From positions 1 to 64,000 of the forward strand of contig RGFZ01000009.1 of assembly GCA_010024875.1 (NCBI GenBank): a stretch of DNA of 64,000 bases, read 5' to 3'. Positions 20,934 to 30,219 of the stretch are shown here, piece by piece. The position numbers were made by a program, and so were the translations under genes. The notes under the pieces are model-generated. The model saw only the letters and a list, made by a program, of their open reading frames with translations. It was not told the origin of the DNA and ran no database searches. Within the stretch, counting starts at the first letter, position 1. Every line of letters starts with the position of its first letter. This DNA comes from Oxalobacteraceae bacterium. Its GTDB lineage: Bacteria; Pseudomonadota; Gammaproteobacteria; Burkholderiales; Burkholderiaceae_D.

Positions 20934-21943
20934 TGGCTGAAAAACCGGCCTTGCAGCACGTTGCCTCACTCGATATCGGTGGGACCAAGATGGCCGCTTG
21001 CATCGCTGATGCGAGCGGCCCGTTGCTGCGCGTGACGCAATCCACGATGAAATCCGGCAGCCCGGACACCATCGCGCAGCAGGGAATACAGCTGATCGAT
21101 GTCTGCTGCCAGAAATTGCAGATCGACCCTGCGCAAATTCAGGCAGTAGGAGTCAGCAGCTGTGGGCCTTTCGAAGTCCGCGATGGTGCGACAGGGATAG
21201 TCCCACCCAACCTGTGCGGTGGACTGCCGAGTGGTGATGATCTGCCGAATGACTGGACTTTCCTGCCATTGGAGTCCGTACTGCGCGAGCGCTTTGCCGA
21301 GGTACGCGTCGCAAATGATTGCGTGGCAGCGCTGCATGGCGAGCGTGCATTCGGCACGGCGCCTGCGAATTCGATCTATGTCACCTGGAGTACGGGCATT
21401 GGATTCGGCTTGTGCGTAGATGGGCACATCCTGAATGGCAAGGTCGGCAATGCCGGGCATGCGGGTCATATGCTGCTATCGGATACCTCCGATGCTCTAT
21501 GCGGTTGCGGCAACCGTGGCGATCTGGAGGGAATGATCGGCGGGCGTAATTTTGGCAAGCACTTGCGCAGACCGCTTGAGGAGATCTTCCGTGATGCACA
21601 ACAGGGCGACGCAGCTGCAATGGGCGCTGTGCAGGACGCTGCACGCTGGTTTGGTCGTGCGCTATACAACCTGACGACGATCCTCGATACAGAAGCGATC
21701 TTCGTAGGGGGAAGTGTGTGGCGATATAACGAAGCGCTGCTGGCACCTCTGGTGCGCAAGGAAATCGACACCCGCTTTCCCGCACTGACTCACGGGGTCA
21801 GCGTGCAAGGGGCGACGCTGGGCGAGCTAGTGACCGACATCGGCGCGTTTGCGCTGGTTATGCCACAAGCCTGGACAATTCGCTGGCACACGCAGCGGCC
21901 GTGGGAGAAATTGCACACCCTGCATCTGACGGACGCCGCCTGA
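20933..21943 (+). CDS. ROK family protein / sugar kinase
   Basis: ASLDIGGTKMAACIAD phosphate motif and CGCGNRGDLEGMIGG zinc motif; start overlaps upstream stop (TAATG). Confidence 0.88.
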   Translation: MAEKPALQHVASLDIGGTKMAACIADASGPLLRVTQSTMKSGSPDTIAQQGIQLIDVCCQKLQIDPAQIQAVGVSSCGPFEVRDGATGIVPPNLCGGLPSGDDLPNDWTFLPLESVLRERFAEVRVANDCVAALHGERAFGTAPANSIYVTWSTGIGFGLCVDGHILNGKVGNAGHAGHMLLSDTSDALCGCGNRGDLEGMIGGRNFGKHLRRPLEEIFRDAQQGDAAAMGAVQDAARWFGRALYNLTTILDTEAIFVGGSVWRYNEALLAPLVRKEIDTRFPALTHGVSVQGATLGELVTDIGAFALVMPQAWTIRWHTQRPWEKLHTLHLTDAA

Positions 21944-22018
21944 ACATCCAACCCGGCCGCTCACGCCACTCACCCAAAGCCGCTACAATCACCGGTCAAA
22001 AAAAGAACCGGAGATCGC

Positions 22019-22768
22019 TTGTCCTCTCTTTTCCCCGATCCGCTGATTATCAGCGAGCTACGCAAATCCTTTGGCGAGCGTCATGCGGTCAATGGTGTGA
22101 CTTTTTCCGTTGGCGCTGGTGAATTCGTCGCACTGCTGGGCCCGAATGGGGCAGGCAAGTCCACGCTGTTCCAAATGCTCTCCGGCTTGTTCGTGCCGGA
22201 TTCCGGCACGGCTAGCGTGGCCGGTTTCGATATCGGCAAGGAGCCAATCGCAGCACTGGCGCGATTGGCTATCGTGTTTCAGCAACCAGCCCTCGATTTG
22301 GATCTAACGGTTGAAGCCAATCTGCGTTTTCAGACGGATATGCATGGCATTGCCCGCAGTGAAGCAAAGCAGCGCATCGCGCATTGGCTTGAGCGCTTTG
22401 GTTTGTCAGAGCGTGCAGCCGAGCCCTGCCGTCAATTGTCTGGAGGCACGCGCAGAAAGGTCGAGCTGGCTCGCGCACTGCTGTCCCAGCCGCAGCTGCT
22501 GCTGATGGACGAGGCGACGGTCGGCATTGATCCCGCATCGCGCAATACGATCCTGAGCGATGTGAAAGCGCTTTGCCGCGAACAGGCCATGGGCGTACTG
22601 TGGGCGACGCACCTGGTGGACGAAGCTGAAGCTGCGGACCGCATCATCGTGATGGCCGAGGGCAGCGTGCGCTTTGCGGGCACGCCAAAAGAATTGATCA
22701 AGCTTGATGGGCACAAGACCCTGACCGAAGCTTTCCTGCATTTGACCCGCAAGGAGGCACGCGCATGA
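22019..22768 (+). CDS. ABC transporter ATP-binding protein (ABC-2 exporter type)
   Basis: GPNGAGKST Walker A, LSGGTRRKVELARALL signature, LLLMDEATVGID Walker B; TTG start with GGAGA upstream. Confidence 0.9.
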   Translation: MSSLFPDPLIISELRKSFGERHAVNGVTFSVGAGEFVALLGPNGAGKSTLFQMLSGLFVPDSGTASVAGFDIGKEPIAALARLAIVFQQPALDLDLTVEANLRFQTDMHGIARSEAKQRIAHWLERFGLSERAAEPCRQLSGGTRRKVELARALLSQPQLLLMDEATVGIDPASRNTILSDVKALCREQAMGVLWATHLVDEAEAADRIIVMAEGSVRFAGTPKELIKLDGHKTLTEAFLHLTRKEARA

Positions 22769-23571
22769 AACTGATGCATGGCTGGCTGGCGCTACAGGCT
22801 ATTACTGGGCGTGAGGTGCACAAGTTCGTCAGGCAACCAGGCCGGCTGGCCTCATCACTGGTGCGACCGCTGTTGTGGATGGTGGTCTTCGCAGCAGGCT
22901 TTCGGCAAATGCCCGATCTGGGCAATGTGATTCCTTTTGACCCGAATCTCGACTACCGGCTCTACATGGTGCCGGGGCTGGCGCTGATGGTCTGCCTGTT
23001 CAACGGGATGCAGTCGTCGCTGGCGATGGTCTATGACCGCGAGATGGGCGTGATGCGGCTGTTGCTGACCGCACCGCTGCCGCGCGACTATCTGCTCGCG
23101 TGCAAGCTGGCCAGCGGCGCTTTTCTATCGCTGCTGCAGGCGCTGGCCTATATGGTGATTGTCGTTGTGTGGGGGATTGGATTATCACCTTGGCAGGTGC
23201 TGATCTCGCTGCCGGTGCTGCTGGCGGGCGCAATGATGATCTCGGCATTCGGCCTGGTGCTGTCGGTCTATATCCGGCAGCTGGAGAACTTTGCGGGCAC
23301 GATGAATTTCGTGATCTTCCCGATGTTCTTCCTGTCGTCCGCGCTGTACCCAATACAGCGCATGCAAGATGCTGGCGCAGAATGGATTTACCGCGTGGCG
23401 ATGTTCAATCCGTTCACTCACGCCGTGGAAGCGATGCGACATGCGCTGTACGGTGAACTGGCAGCACTGTCGCTGAGCGTGGTGATCATCTCGGCGATCG
23501 TGTTTTATCTGGTTGCTGCTGCGGGCTACGATCCTCAGCGGGGGCTGGTGCGCAATGCGCGCGGCGGCTGA
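22765..23571 (+). CDS. ABC-2 type transporter permease
   Basis: Overlaps the ATPase gene by 4 nt; multiple TM helices; MNFVIFPMFFLSSALYPIQRM. Confidence 0.88.
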   Translation: MKLMHGWLALQAITGREVHKFVRQPGRLASSLVRPLLWMVVFAAGFRQMPDLGNVIPFDPNLDYRLYMVPGLALMVCLFNGMQSSLAMVYDREMGVMRLLLTAPLPRDYLLACKLASGAFLSLLQALAYMVIVVVWGIGLSPWQVLISLPVLLAGAMMISAFGLVLSVYIRQLENFAGTMNFVIFPMFFLSSALYPIQRMQDAGAEWIYRVAMFNPFTHAVEAMRHALYGELAALSLSVVIISAIVFYLVAAAGYDPQRGLVRNARGG

Positions 23572-23603
23572 GGCCGCGCACATTGACTTACGCTACTCAC
23601 TTC

Positions 23604-26600
23604 TCAGGCCGCATGCCGGCCTGCCGCACCGGCAGAACGGACAACGAGTTCTAGCTTGGCGAGCAACTCAGCCTCTTTCTGCTTTGCATTGCGCAAATGA
23701 CGTTCCTTCACATGCCCGTAGCCGCGAATGTCTTCGGGGATGCTGGCCAGTGCAATCGCAATCGGCAGGTTCTCGTTCGACAGCCTGGATAATAATCCTG
23801 CCACCCGATCGCGATACTCGACAATGAGTGCGCGCTCGGTCTTGCGCTCTTCGGTTTGACCAAACGGGTCGAGGAAGCTGCCGCGCAGAAAGCGGAATTT
23901 CGCTAGCACCGGAAAAACCCAGCCCACCCAGCTACCGAACTCGCGCTTGATCAGATGGCCATTGCCATCTTTGGATGACAGCATCGGCGGCGCGAGATGG
24001 TATTTGATTTTGTAATCGCCTTCGAACATCGATGAGATGCGCTGGCGGAATGCCGGTTCACTGTGCAGCCGCGCGACTTCATACTCGTCTTTGTATGCCA
24101 TCAGCTTGAAGTAATACTTCGCGACTGCTTCGGTCAGCTTCAGCGCGCCGTTTCCGACCAGCTGGCTCTCGGCGGTACGCACTTGCTCAACCAGACTTTG
24201 GTATTGCTTTGCATAGGCCGCATTCTGGTAGCCGGTCAGGAAGGTCACGCGCTTGCTGATGATGTCTTCCAGGGAAGGCGTACGCTTGAACTCGATCACT
24301 TGTGCGGGCGATGAAGCCTTGATCTCGCGTTGCACGGTTTCCATATCGCTGGCAGCGAGACGGCCCCAAGCAAATGATTGCTGATTGAAGCTCACCGACA
24401 CGCCATTGAGTTCAATGGCTTTCATCAACGAGGCTTCAGAGAGCGGCACCCAGCCACGCTGCCAGGCATAACCGAGCATGAACATGTTGGTGGCAATCGC
24501 ATCGCCCATCAGCGCAGTCGCGATCTTGCCGGCGTCGATCGCCGCGACCGCCTCGTCACCGCAAGCCTTGCGGATGGTCTCTGCGGCGACGGTGTCGGGG
24601 TATTCCCAGTCAGGATTTCTGACAAATGCTGCGGTCGGTGCAAGCGTCGCGTTGATCACCGCATGCGTGCGTCCCTGCCCCATGCGTGCCACTGCGTCCT
24701 TGCTAGCAGCAACGATCACGTCGCAACCGATCACGAGATCTGCGCCACCGGTGCCAACGCGCGTAGAGTGAATCTGATCGTCGCTGGCTGCAAGCCTGAC
24801 ATGCGACATCACCGGCCCCCCTTTTTGCGCAAGGCCGCTCATATCGAGCACGCTGCAGGATTTGTGCTCTACGTGCGCGGCCATGGCCAGTATCTGACCG
24901 ACGGTGATCACGCCGGTGCCACCGATGCCAGTGACCAGCACGCCGAACGGCTGATCCAGTGCCGGCATCGTAGGCTTGGGCAGTGCGTCGGCACGCTCCA
25001 GCGCGGAGGCACCGCTGCTGCCTTGTGCTGCAGCTTTCTTGGGCTTCTTCAGTTGTCCGCCCTCGACGGTGATGAAGCTAGGGCAAAAACCGTTAACGCA
25101 GGAGAAATCCTTGTTGCAGCTGGACTGGTTAATCTGGCGCTTGCGGCCGAAATCAGTTTCCAGTGGCTCGACGGACAGGCAGTTGGATTTCACGCTGCAG
25201 TCGCCGCAACCCTCACACACGGCTTCATTGATCACTGCGCGCTTAGCAGGATCAGGATATTCATTGCGCTTGCGGCGACGGCGCTTCTCGGACGCGCAAG
25301 TCTGATCGTAGATGAGCGCCGACACGCCTTTGATTTCGCGCAGCTCGCGCTGCACTGCGTCGAGTTCGCTGCGATGACGGATCGTAGTCCCGGGCGCCCA
25401 GTCGATGTTTGATGGATATTTGTCTGGTTCGTCAGTTACGACGACGATAGGACGCACTCCTTCGGCCGCGATCTGACGAGAGATGGCAGCGGGGTCGAGC
25501 GGACCATCATGCATCTGCCCGCCCGTCATCGCGACCGCGTCGTTGTAGAGGATTTTGAAAGTCATATTGATCTTCGAGCTCGCAGCAGCAGCAGCACGTA
25601 TCGCCAGCAGACCAGAGTGATAGTAGGTGCCGTCGCCAATGTTCGCGAAAATATGCTGCTCATTCGTGAATGGCGCATGACCAATCCAATTCGTGCCTTC
25701 TGCACCCATGTGCGTGAAGGTGGCGGTGGAGCGGTCCATCCACAGAGCCATGTAGCTGCAACCAATGCCTGCCGTAGCACGACTGCCCTCCGGCACGCGG
25801 GTGGAGGTGTTGTGAGGGCAGCCCGAGCAAAAATACGGCGTGCGGTCTGCCTGCGGATTAGACGTGGTGCTGACTTTGAAAATGGCCTCGCGCGACTCCA
25901 GATAGGCAATGCGCTCGCGCACACGCTGCTCGACCGGATGGCCGGCAAAGTATTTGGAAATGCGCGAAGCAATAGCGCGCGCGATCAGGGTAGGGTTCAA
26001 TTCGTAGGTGGCAGGTAGCAGCCAGTCACCATGACCACTCTTGCGGTTGTTGCTCCACTCGCCAGTATCATCAAACTTACCTACCACGCGCGGACGCACA
26101 TCATCGCGCCAGTTGTAGAGTTCTTCTTTCAGCTGGTATTCAAGCAGCTGGCGTTTTTCTTCAACGACCAGAATTTCTTCGAGACCGGTCGCAAACTTCC
26201 GAGTGCCCTCTGCATCCAGCGGCCAGCTCATGCCGACCTTGTGCAGACGAATGCCGAGATCGCCCGCGATATGCTCATCAATACCGAGATCTTGCAGGGC
26301 TTGACGAGTATCAAGATAGGATTTGCCAGTAGTGAAAATACCGAAGCGAGCCTTCGGACTATCCCAGATCGTGCGATTCAATCCATTCGCTCGTGCATAA
26401 GCGAGTGCCGCATACCATTTGTAATTGACCAGTCGCTCTTCCTGCTCGAGGATGCCATCAGGCCAGCGAATATTCAGACCACCGGCGGGCATCTCGAAAT
26501 CGTCGGGTAGCAAAATCTTCACGCGATCCGGATCGACATCCACGGTTGCGCCGGACTCGACGATATCGGTCACGCATTTCATCGCCACCCACAGACCGGC

Positions 26601-27206
26601 GTAGCGGCTCATTGCCCAGCCATGCAAGCCGTAATCCAGATATTCCTGCACGGACGACGGATACAGCACCGGAATGCCGCAGGCTTTGAGGATGTGCTCG
26701 CTCTGATGCGCAGTGGTTGACGACTTGGCCGCATGATCATCGCCGGCCAGTGCCAGCACACCACCATGCTTTGCGGTGCCTGCAGCGACCGCGTGCTTGA
26801 ACACATCACCGGAACGGTCGACGCCAGGGCCTTTGCCGTACCAGATCGAGAAAACGCCATCGTACTTGGCGCCGGGGAACAGATTGGTCTGCTGTGTACC
26901 CCAAACCGAGGTTGCGGCTAGGTCTTCATTCACACCGGGGTGGAATTGCACATGGTGCGCCGCAAGGAATTTTTTCGCCTTGGCAGCTGTCTGGTCGACT
27001 GAACCTAGCGGAGAGCCGCGATAGCCGGTGATGAAGCCCGCCGTGTTCAGCCCTGCCGCCTGATCGCGGCGGCGCTGCATCATCGGCAGACGTATCAGTG
27101 CCTGGGTACCCGTGAGGAAAACCCGGCCACGCTCCAGCGTGTACTTGTCGTCTAGGGAAATGGCATCCGGCTGTAGTGCTTGCTGCCGGTCGAGCGGTGC
27201 ATTCAT
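23604..27206 (-). CDS. Indolepyruvate ferredoxin oxidoreductase family protein (fused)
   Basis: 1200 aa; CSGCPHNTSTRVPEGS, CEGCGDCSVKSNCLSVEPLETDFGRKRQINQSSCNKDFSCVNGFCPSF, GIGGTGVITVGQILAMAAH. Confidence 0.93.
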   Translation of the reverse strand: MNAPLDRQQALQPDAISLDDKYTLERGRVFLTGTQALIRLPMMQRRRDQAAGLNTAGFITGYRGSPLGSVDQTAAKAKKFLAAHHVQFHPGVNEDLAATSVWGTQQTNLFPGAKYDGVFSIWYGKGPGVDRSGDVFKHAVAAGTAKHGGVLALAGDDHAAKSSTTAHQSEHILKACGIPVLYPSSVQEYLDYGLHGWAMSRYAGLWVAMKCVTDIVESGATVDVDPDRVKILLPDDFEMPAGGLNIRWPDGILEQEERLVNYKWYAALAYARANGLNRTIWDSPKARFGIFTTGKSYLDTRQALQDLGIDEHIAGDLGIRLHKVGMSWPLDAEGTRKFATGLEEILVVEEKRQLLEYQLKEELYNWRDDVRPRVVGKFDDTGEWSNNRKSGHGDWLLPATYELNPTLIARAIASRISKYFAGHPVEQRVRERIAYLESREAIFKVSTTSNPQADRTPYFCSGCPHNTSTRVPEGSRATAGIGCSYMALWMDRSTATFTHMGAEGTNWIGHAPFTNEQHIFANIGDGTYYHSGLLAIRAAAAASSKINMTFKILYNDAVAMTGGQMHDGPLDPAAISRQIAAEGVRPIVVVTDEPDKYPSNIDWAPGTTIRHRSELDAVQRELREIKGVSALIYDQTCASEKRRRRKRNEYPDPAKRAVINEAVCEGCGDCSVKSNCLSVEPLETDFGRKRQINQSSCNKDFSCVNGFCPSFITVEGGQLKKPKKAAAQGSSGASALERADALPKPTMPALDQPFGVLVTGIGGTGVITVGQILAMAAHVEHKSCSVLDMSGLAQKGGPVMSHVRLAASDDQIHSTRVGTGGADLVIGCDVIVAASKDAVARMGQGRTHAVINATLAPTAAFVRNPDWEYPDTVAAETIRKACGDEAVAAIDAGKIATALMGDAIATNMFMLGYAWQRGWVPLSEASLMKAIELNGVSVSFNQQSFAWGRLAASDMETVQREIKASSPAQVIEFKRTPSLEDIISKRVTFLTGYQNAAYAKQYQSLVEQVRTAESQLVGNGALKLTEAVAKYYFKLMAYKDEYEVARLHSEPAFRQRISSMFEGDYKIKYHLAPPMLSSKDGNGHLIKREFGSWVGWVFPVLAKFRFLRGSFLDPFGQTEERKTERALIVEYRDRVAGLLSRLSNENLPIAIALASIPEDIRGYGHVKERHLRNAKQKEAELLAKLELVVRSAGAAGRHAA

Positions 27207-27467
27207 GAGTGTCCCCGTAGTAGTGTCAGCCCCTCTCGGAGGCTTTTTTTTGAAGTATATACGGGTGATGGCCGGGCCTGTTGAAACCCGACGCCCATCC
27301 CTACCGCCGAGGCAAGGTTTTTCGGGCCATCGGCAGCACTGGCAGAGGCGTTACTTCTCAGTCATGTCGGCCAGATCATCTGTAACAAGGGGTAAAAACC
27401 CCTGCCCGATGCGCTGCTCCTGCGCGACTATCTCTTCATTCATCCACATCACTTACCGGGGTAAACC

Positions 27468-27950
27468 ATGAAACACCGTATTGCTGTTCCTCTGATGCTG
27501 TCAGGATTTCTATCCAGTGGCATCGCTCTTGCCGACCATCATGGTGGTGGAGATATGCACGGCGAGATGCATGGCGATCGAGTACCGCCAATGTTTTCCC
27601 AGTTCGACAAAAACAATGATGGTCGCATTAGTCGCGATGAGGCGCGCGAAGGCACAGACCGAATGTTCAACGAGATCGACTCCAACAAGGATGGCTTTAT
27701 CTCGAAGGACGAAATGCAAGCACATCACAAGGCAATGCACGACAAATTCCGCGAAAGCATGCGCGACAAGATGCGTGAGCACTGGAAGAGCGCCGACAAG
27801 GATGGCGATGGCGCACTCAGCCGCGCAGAAGTCGAGGCCGCCAAAATGCAAAGGCTCGCGCGCGATTTTGACAAACTCGACAAGAACAAGGATGGCAAGC
27901 TGACAGAAGATGAGATTCGCGCCGGCATGCCCGAGCGTCCGGCACGCTGA
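27468..27950 (+). CDS. Secreted EF-hand protein with four EF-hand-like loops
   Basis: Signal peptide; DKNNDGRISRDE, DSNKDGFISKDE, DKDGDGALSRAE, DKNKDGKLTEDE. Confidence 0.85.
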   Translation: MKHRIAVPLMLSGFLSSGIALADHHGGGDMHGEMHGDRVPPMFSQFDKNNDGRISRDEAREGTDRMFNEIDSNKDGFISKDEMQAHHKAMHDKFRESMRDKMREHWKSADKDGDGALSRAEVEAAKMQRLARDFDKLDKNKDGKLTEDEIRAGMPERPAR

Positions 27951-28013
27951 ACGAGATTCATCCTCCTCTTGGGGCCACCCCTCGGCCCCGCCTCCGCGCC
28001 TGATGGCGTGTTG

Positions 28014-28046
28014 CGGATCCGATCAACCCGTCGGATCCGTTTTTTT
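28014..28046 (+). terminator. Rho-independent terminator after the EF-hand gene
   Basis: CGGATCCGA - TCAACCCG - TCGGATCCG followed by TTTTTTT. Confidence 0.85.
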
Positions 28047-29289
28047 ATGCTTGCGACAGGACTTCTCCGACGACATGCACGCGGGCTGCGCGCACCGCCG
28101 CCGCGATATGTTCTGCAGGGCGCTCAGGATTTTTCGCAGTCACTTCTGCTGCGATCATGCCTGCGTTCACTCCTTGCGCTGCGGTTAGCGCTGTCACGAC
28201 ATGCGCGGATTGGGGAAAAACACGATCAGTAAACCCTAGACGACCGCGATAGTCATATTCGCAGACTTTCAGCAATTCTGAAAAGCGTACCGGCTTGCGA
28301 AATGCATCGCAACGCTCGAACAAGCTCACGAGATCCGCGGCGTGCATCTCGATTGCGCGCGACACATTGCCATGCTCGCGAGCAGTCAGCAAGGCTAGTT
28401 CACGCACTTCATTGGGCAGCTTCAGCCGGCGGCAGACTTGCTCTGCGAGCTTGTCGCTGCTTGCCTCATGGGCGACATGACGAGGCCTATCTTCTGGAGG
28501 AATCGTACTTTTAGCCAGATCATGCACCAGCACGGCAAACCGAATCGCAAGAGAGGCGTGCTCTTGCGCTGCAACGTCGATCACCCTCATGACATGACCG
28601 AAAGTATCGATCTCGGAATCAGGCGGTTCGTTCTGAGGCACGCCCAGCAGCGAGTCGAGCTCGGGAAAGATTCGCGCCAGTGCACCGCAATGTCTCAATA
28701 CCTCGAACATGCGTGATGGTCGCGCCTCCATCAATCCACGTGCAATCTCTTGCCACACCCGCTCAGGCACCAGCGCATCCACCTCACCCGAAGACACCAT
28801 CTGCTGCATCAACACCAACGTCTCCGGCGCAACACTGAAATCGGTAAATCTTGCAGCAAAGCGTGCAATGCGGAGTATGCGTACTGGATCTTCAGCAAAG
28901 GCGGGAGACACGTGGCGAAAGATTCGGGCTTTGATGTCTTGTTGCCCGCCATAGGGGTCTGTCAGCGCACCATCGGCACTCTGCGCGATCGCATTGATCG
29001 TAAGATCACGTCGCAAAAGATCCTGCTCCAGCGTGACATCGGGCGATGCATGAAAAGCAAAGCCGGCATAACCGGGTGCGGTCTTGCGCTCGGTACGCGC
29101 GAGCGCATATTCTTCATGCGTATGAGGATGCAAGAAGACAGGAAAGTCTTTCCCGACGGGTGTGAAGCCAGCAGCGCGCATATCGTCGGGTGTCGCACCG
29201 ACTACCACATAGTCTTTATCTTTGACCGGTAGTCCAAGTAACGCATCGCGTACTGCGCCGCCGACGACATAGGTCTTGAACAAAGACAT
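28045..29289 (-). CDS. cca: Multifunctional CCA addition/repair tRNA nucleotidyltransferase
   Basis: YVVGGAVRDALLGLPVKDKDYVVVGATPDDM; RRDLTINAIAQ; HD domain VLVHDLAKS. Confidence 0.95.
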   Translation of the reverse strand: MSLFKTYVVGGAVRDALLGLPVKDKDYVVVGATPDDMRAAGFTPVGKDFPVFLHPHTHEEYALARTERKTAPGYAGFAFHASPDVTLEQDLLRRDLTINAIAQSADGALTDPYGGQQDIKARIFRHVSPAFAEDPVRILRIARFAARFTDFSVAPETLVLMQQMVSSGEVDALVPERVWQEIARGLMEARPSRMFEVLRHCGALARIFPELDSLLGVPQNEPPDSEIDTFGHVMRVIDVAAQEHASLAIRFAVLVHDLAKSTIPPEDRPRHVAHEASSDKLAEQVCRRLKLPNEVRELALLTAREHGNVSRAIEMHAADLVSLFERCDAFRKPVRFSELLKVCEYDYRGRLGFTDRVFPQSAHVVTALTAAQGVNAGMIAAEVTAKNPERPAEHIAAAVRAARVHVVGEVLSQA

Positions 29290-29294
29290 GGCCG

Positions 29295-30209
29295 TCAGCG
29301 CCTTGCGAGATAGTCGGGCGCGACTGCTTCAAGTGGCGTCGGTCGCCAGCCGGCAGGAACAGGATAAACACCACTGGCGACATTATCGGATTTCATGGAA
29401 TCGAGATTGTCGCGGCTCATCAGTGGACCGCCGGGGAGATGTTCGAGGAAAAAAGCCTGAATTCGAGCAAAGGCTTCGGGTAAGCCAATCACCGGACGCG
29501 GATGGCCGCTGTAGACGCCGGTCAGGTGCAGGAGTTCTCTCATGCTGTACACCCGCGGACCAGTGAGTTCATAGACCTTGCTGTAGGTCTCGGGATTGTC
29601 GAGGGCGTTGATGAAGGCTTGTGCAACGTCGCCTACATAGACTGGCTGGAATTTAGCATGCACTCCTCCCAGCGCCAGCACCGGTAACAGCGACTGCAGC
29701 TTTGCGAACACGTTCAAAAAATTATCATCGGGGCCGAATACGACGGAAGGCCTGAAACTGGTGACTTGCAAACCAGGTGCATCGAGCATGATGCGCTCGC
29801 CCGCTGCCTTGGAGCGCAGATACATGGAGGGGCCGTGGCTATCCGCACCTAGTGCGCACATGTGCAGACAGCGGCTCACCGCCTGCCGCTGACAAGCGGC
29901 GACGATGCGCCGCGGAAGCTCGACATGCGCGCGCTCGAATGCAGGCCCCCATGGCCGCCCCGGGCGCGAGTGCAGCACACCGACCAGGTTGATCACTGCA
30001 TCGGCTTGGGCCAGCAGCTGATTCAATGCCTGCGGCTCGAACACGTCAGCCTCGATCACTTGCACGGTCGGAAGTACCCACAGATGACGCGCGCGCGCAA
30101 GGCGGCGCGTGGGTACGATCACGCGCCTGCCACTCGCCGCCAAGCCGGCGACGATGTGCGTACCGATGAAGCCGCTGCCGCCGATGACGAGGATGGATGC
30201 GTGCTTCAT
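29295..30209 (-). CDS. NDUFA9-like NAD(P)-binding epimerase family protein
   Basis: ILVIGGSGFIGTHIVAGLAASGRRVIVPTR; VINLVGVLHSR. Confidence 0.85.
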   Translation of the reverse strand: MKHASILVIGGSGFIGTHIVAGLAASGRRVIVPTRRLARARHLWVLPTVQVIEADVFEPQALNQLLAQADAVINLVGVLHSRPGRPWGPAFERAHVELPRRIVAACQRQAVSRCLHMCALGADSHGPSMYLRSKAAGERIMLDAPGLQVTSFRPSVVFGPDDNFLNVFAKLQSLLPVLALGGVHAKFQPVYVGDVAQAFINALDNPETYSKVYELTGPRVYSMRELLHLTGVYSGHPRPVIGLPEAFARIQAFFLEHLPGGPLMSRDNLDSMKSDNVASGVYPVPAGWRPTPLEAVAPDYLARR

Positions 30210-30219
30210 CGCCCGCCTG

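Noticed and set aside
24378-25412. 344-aa plus-strand ORF opposite the indolepyruvate oxidoreductase gene
   Set aside because: Antisense shadow of a clearly conserved gene; His/Arg/Ala-rich translation with no family features.
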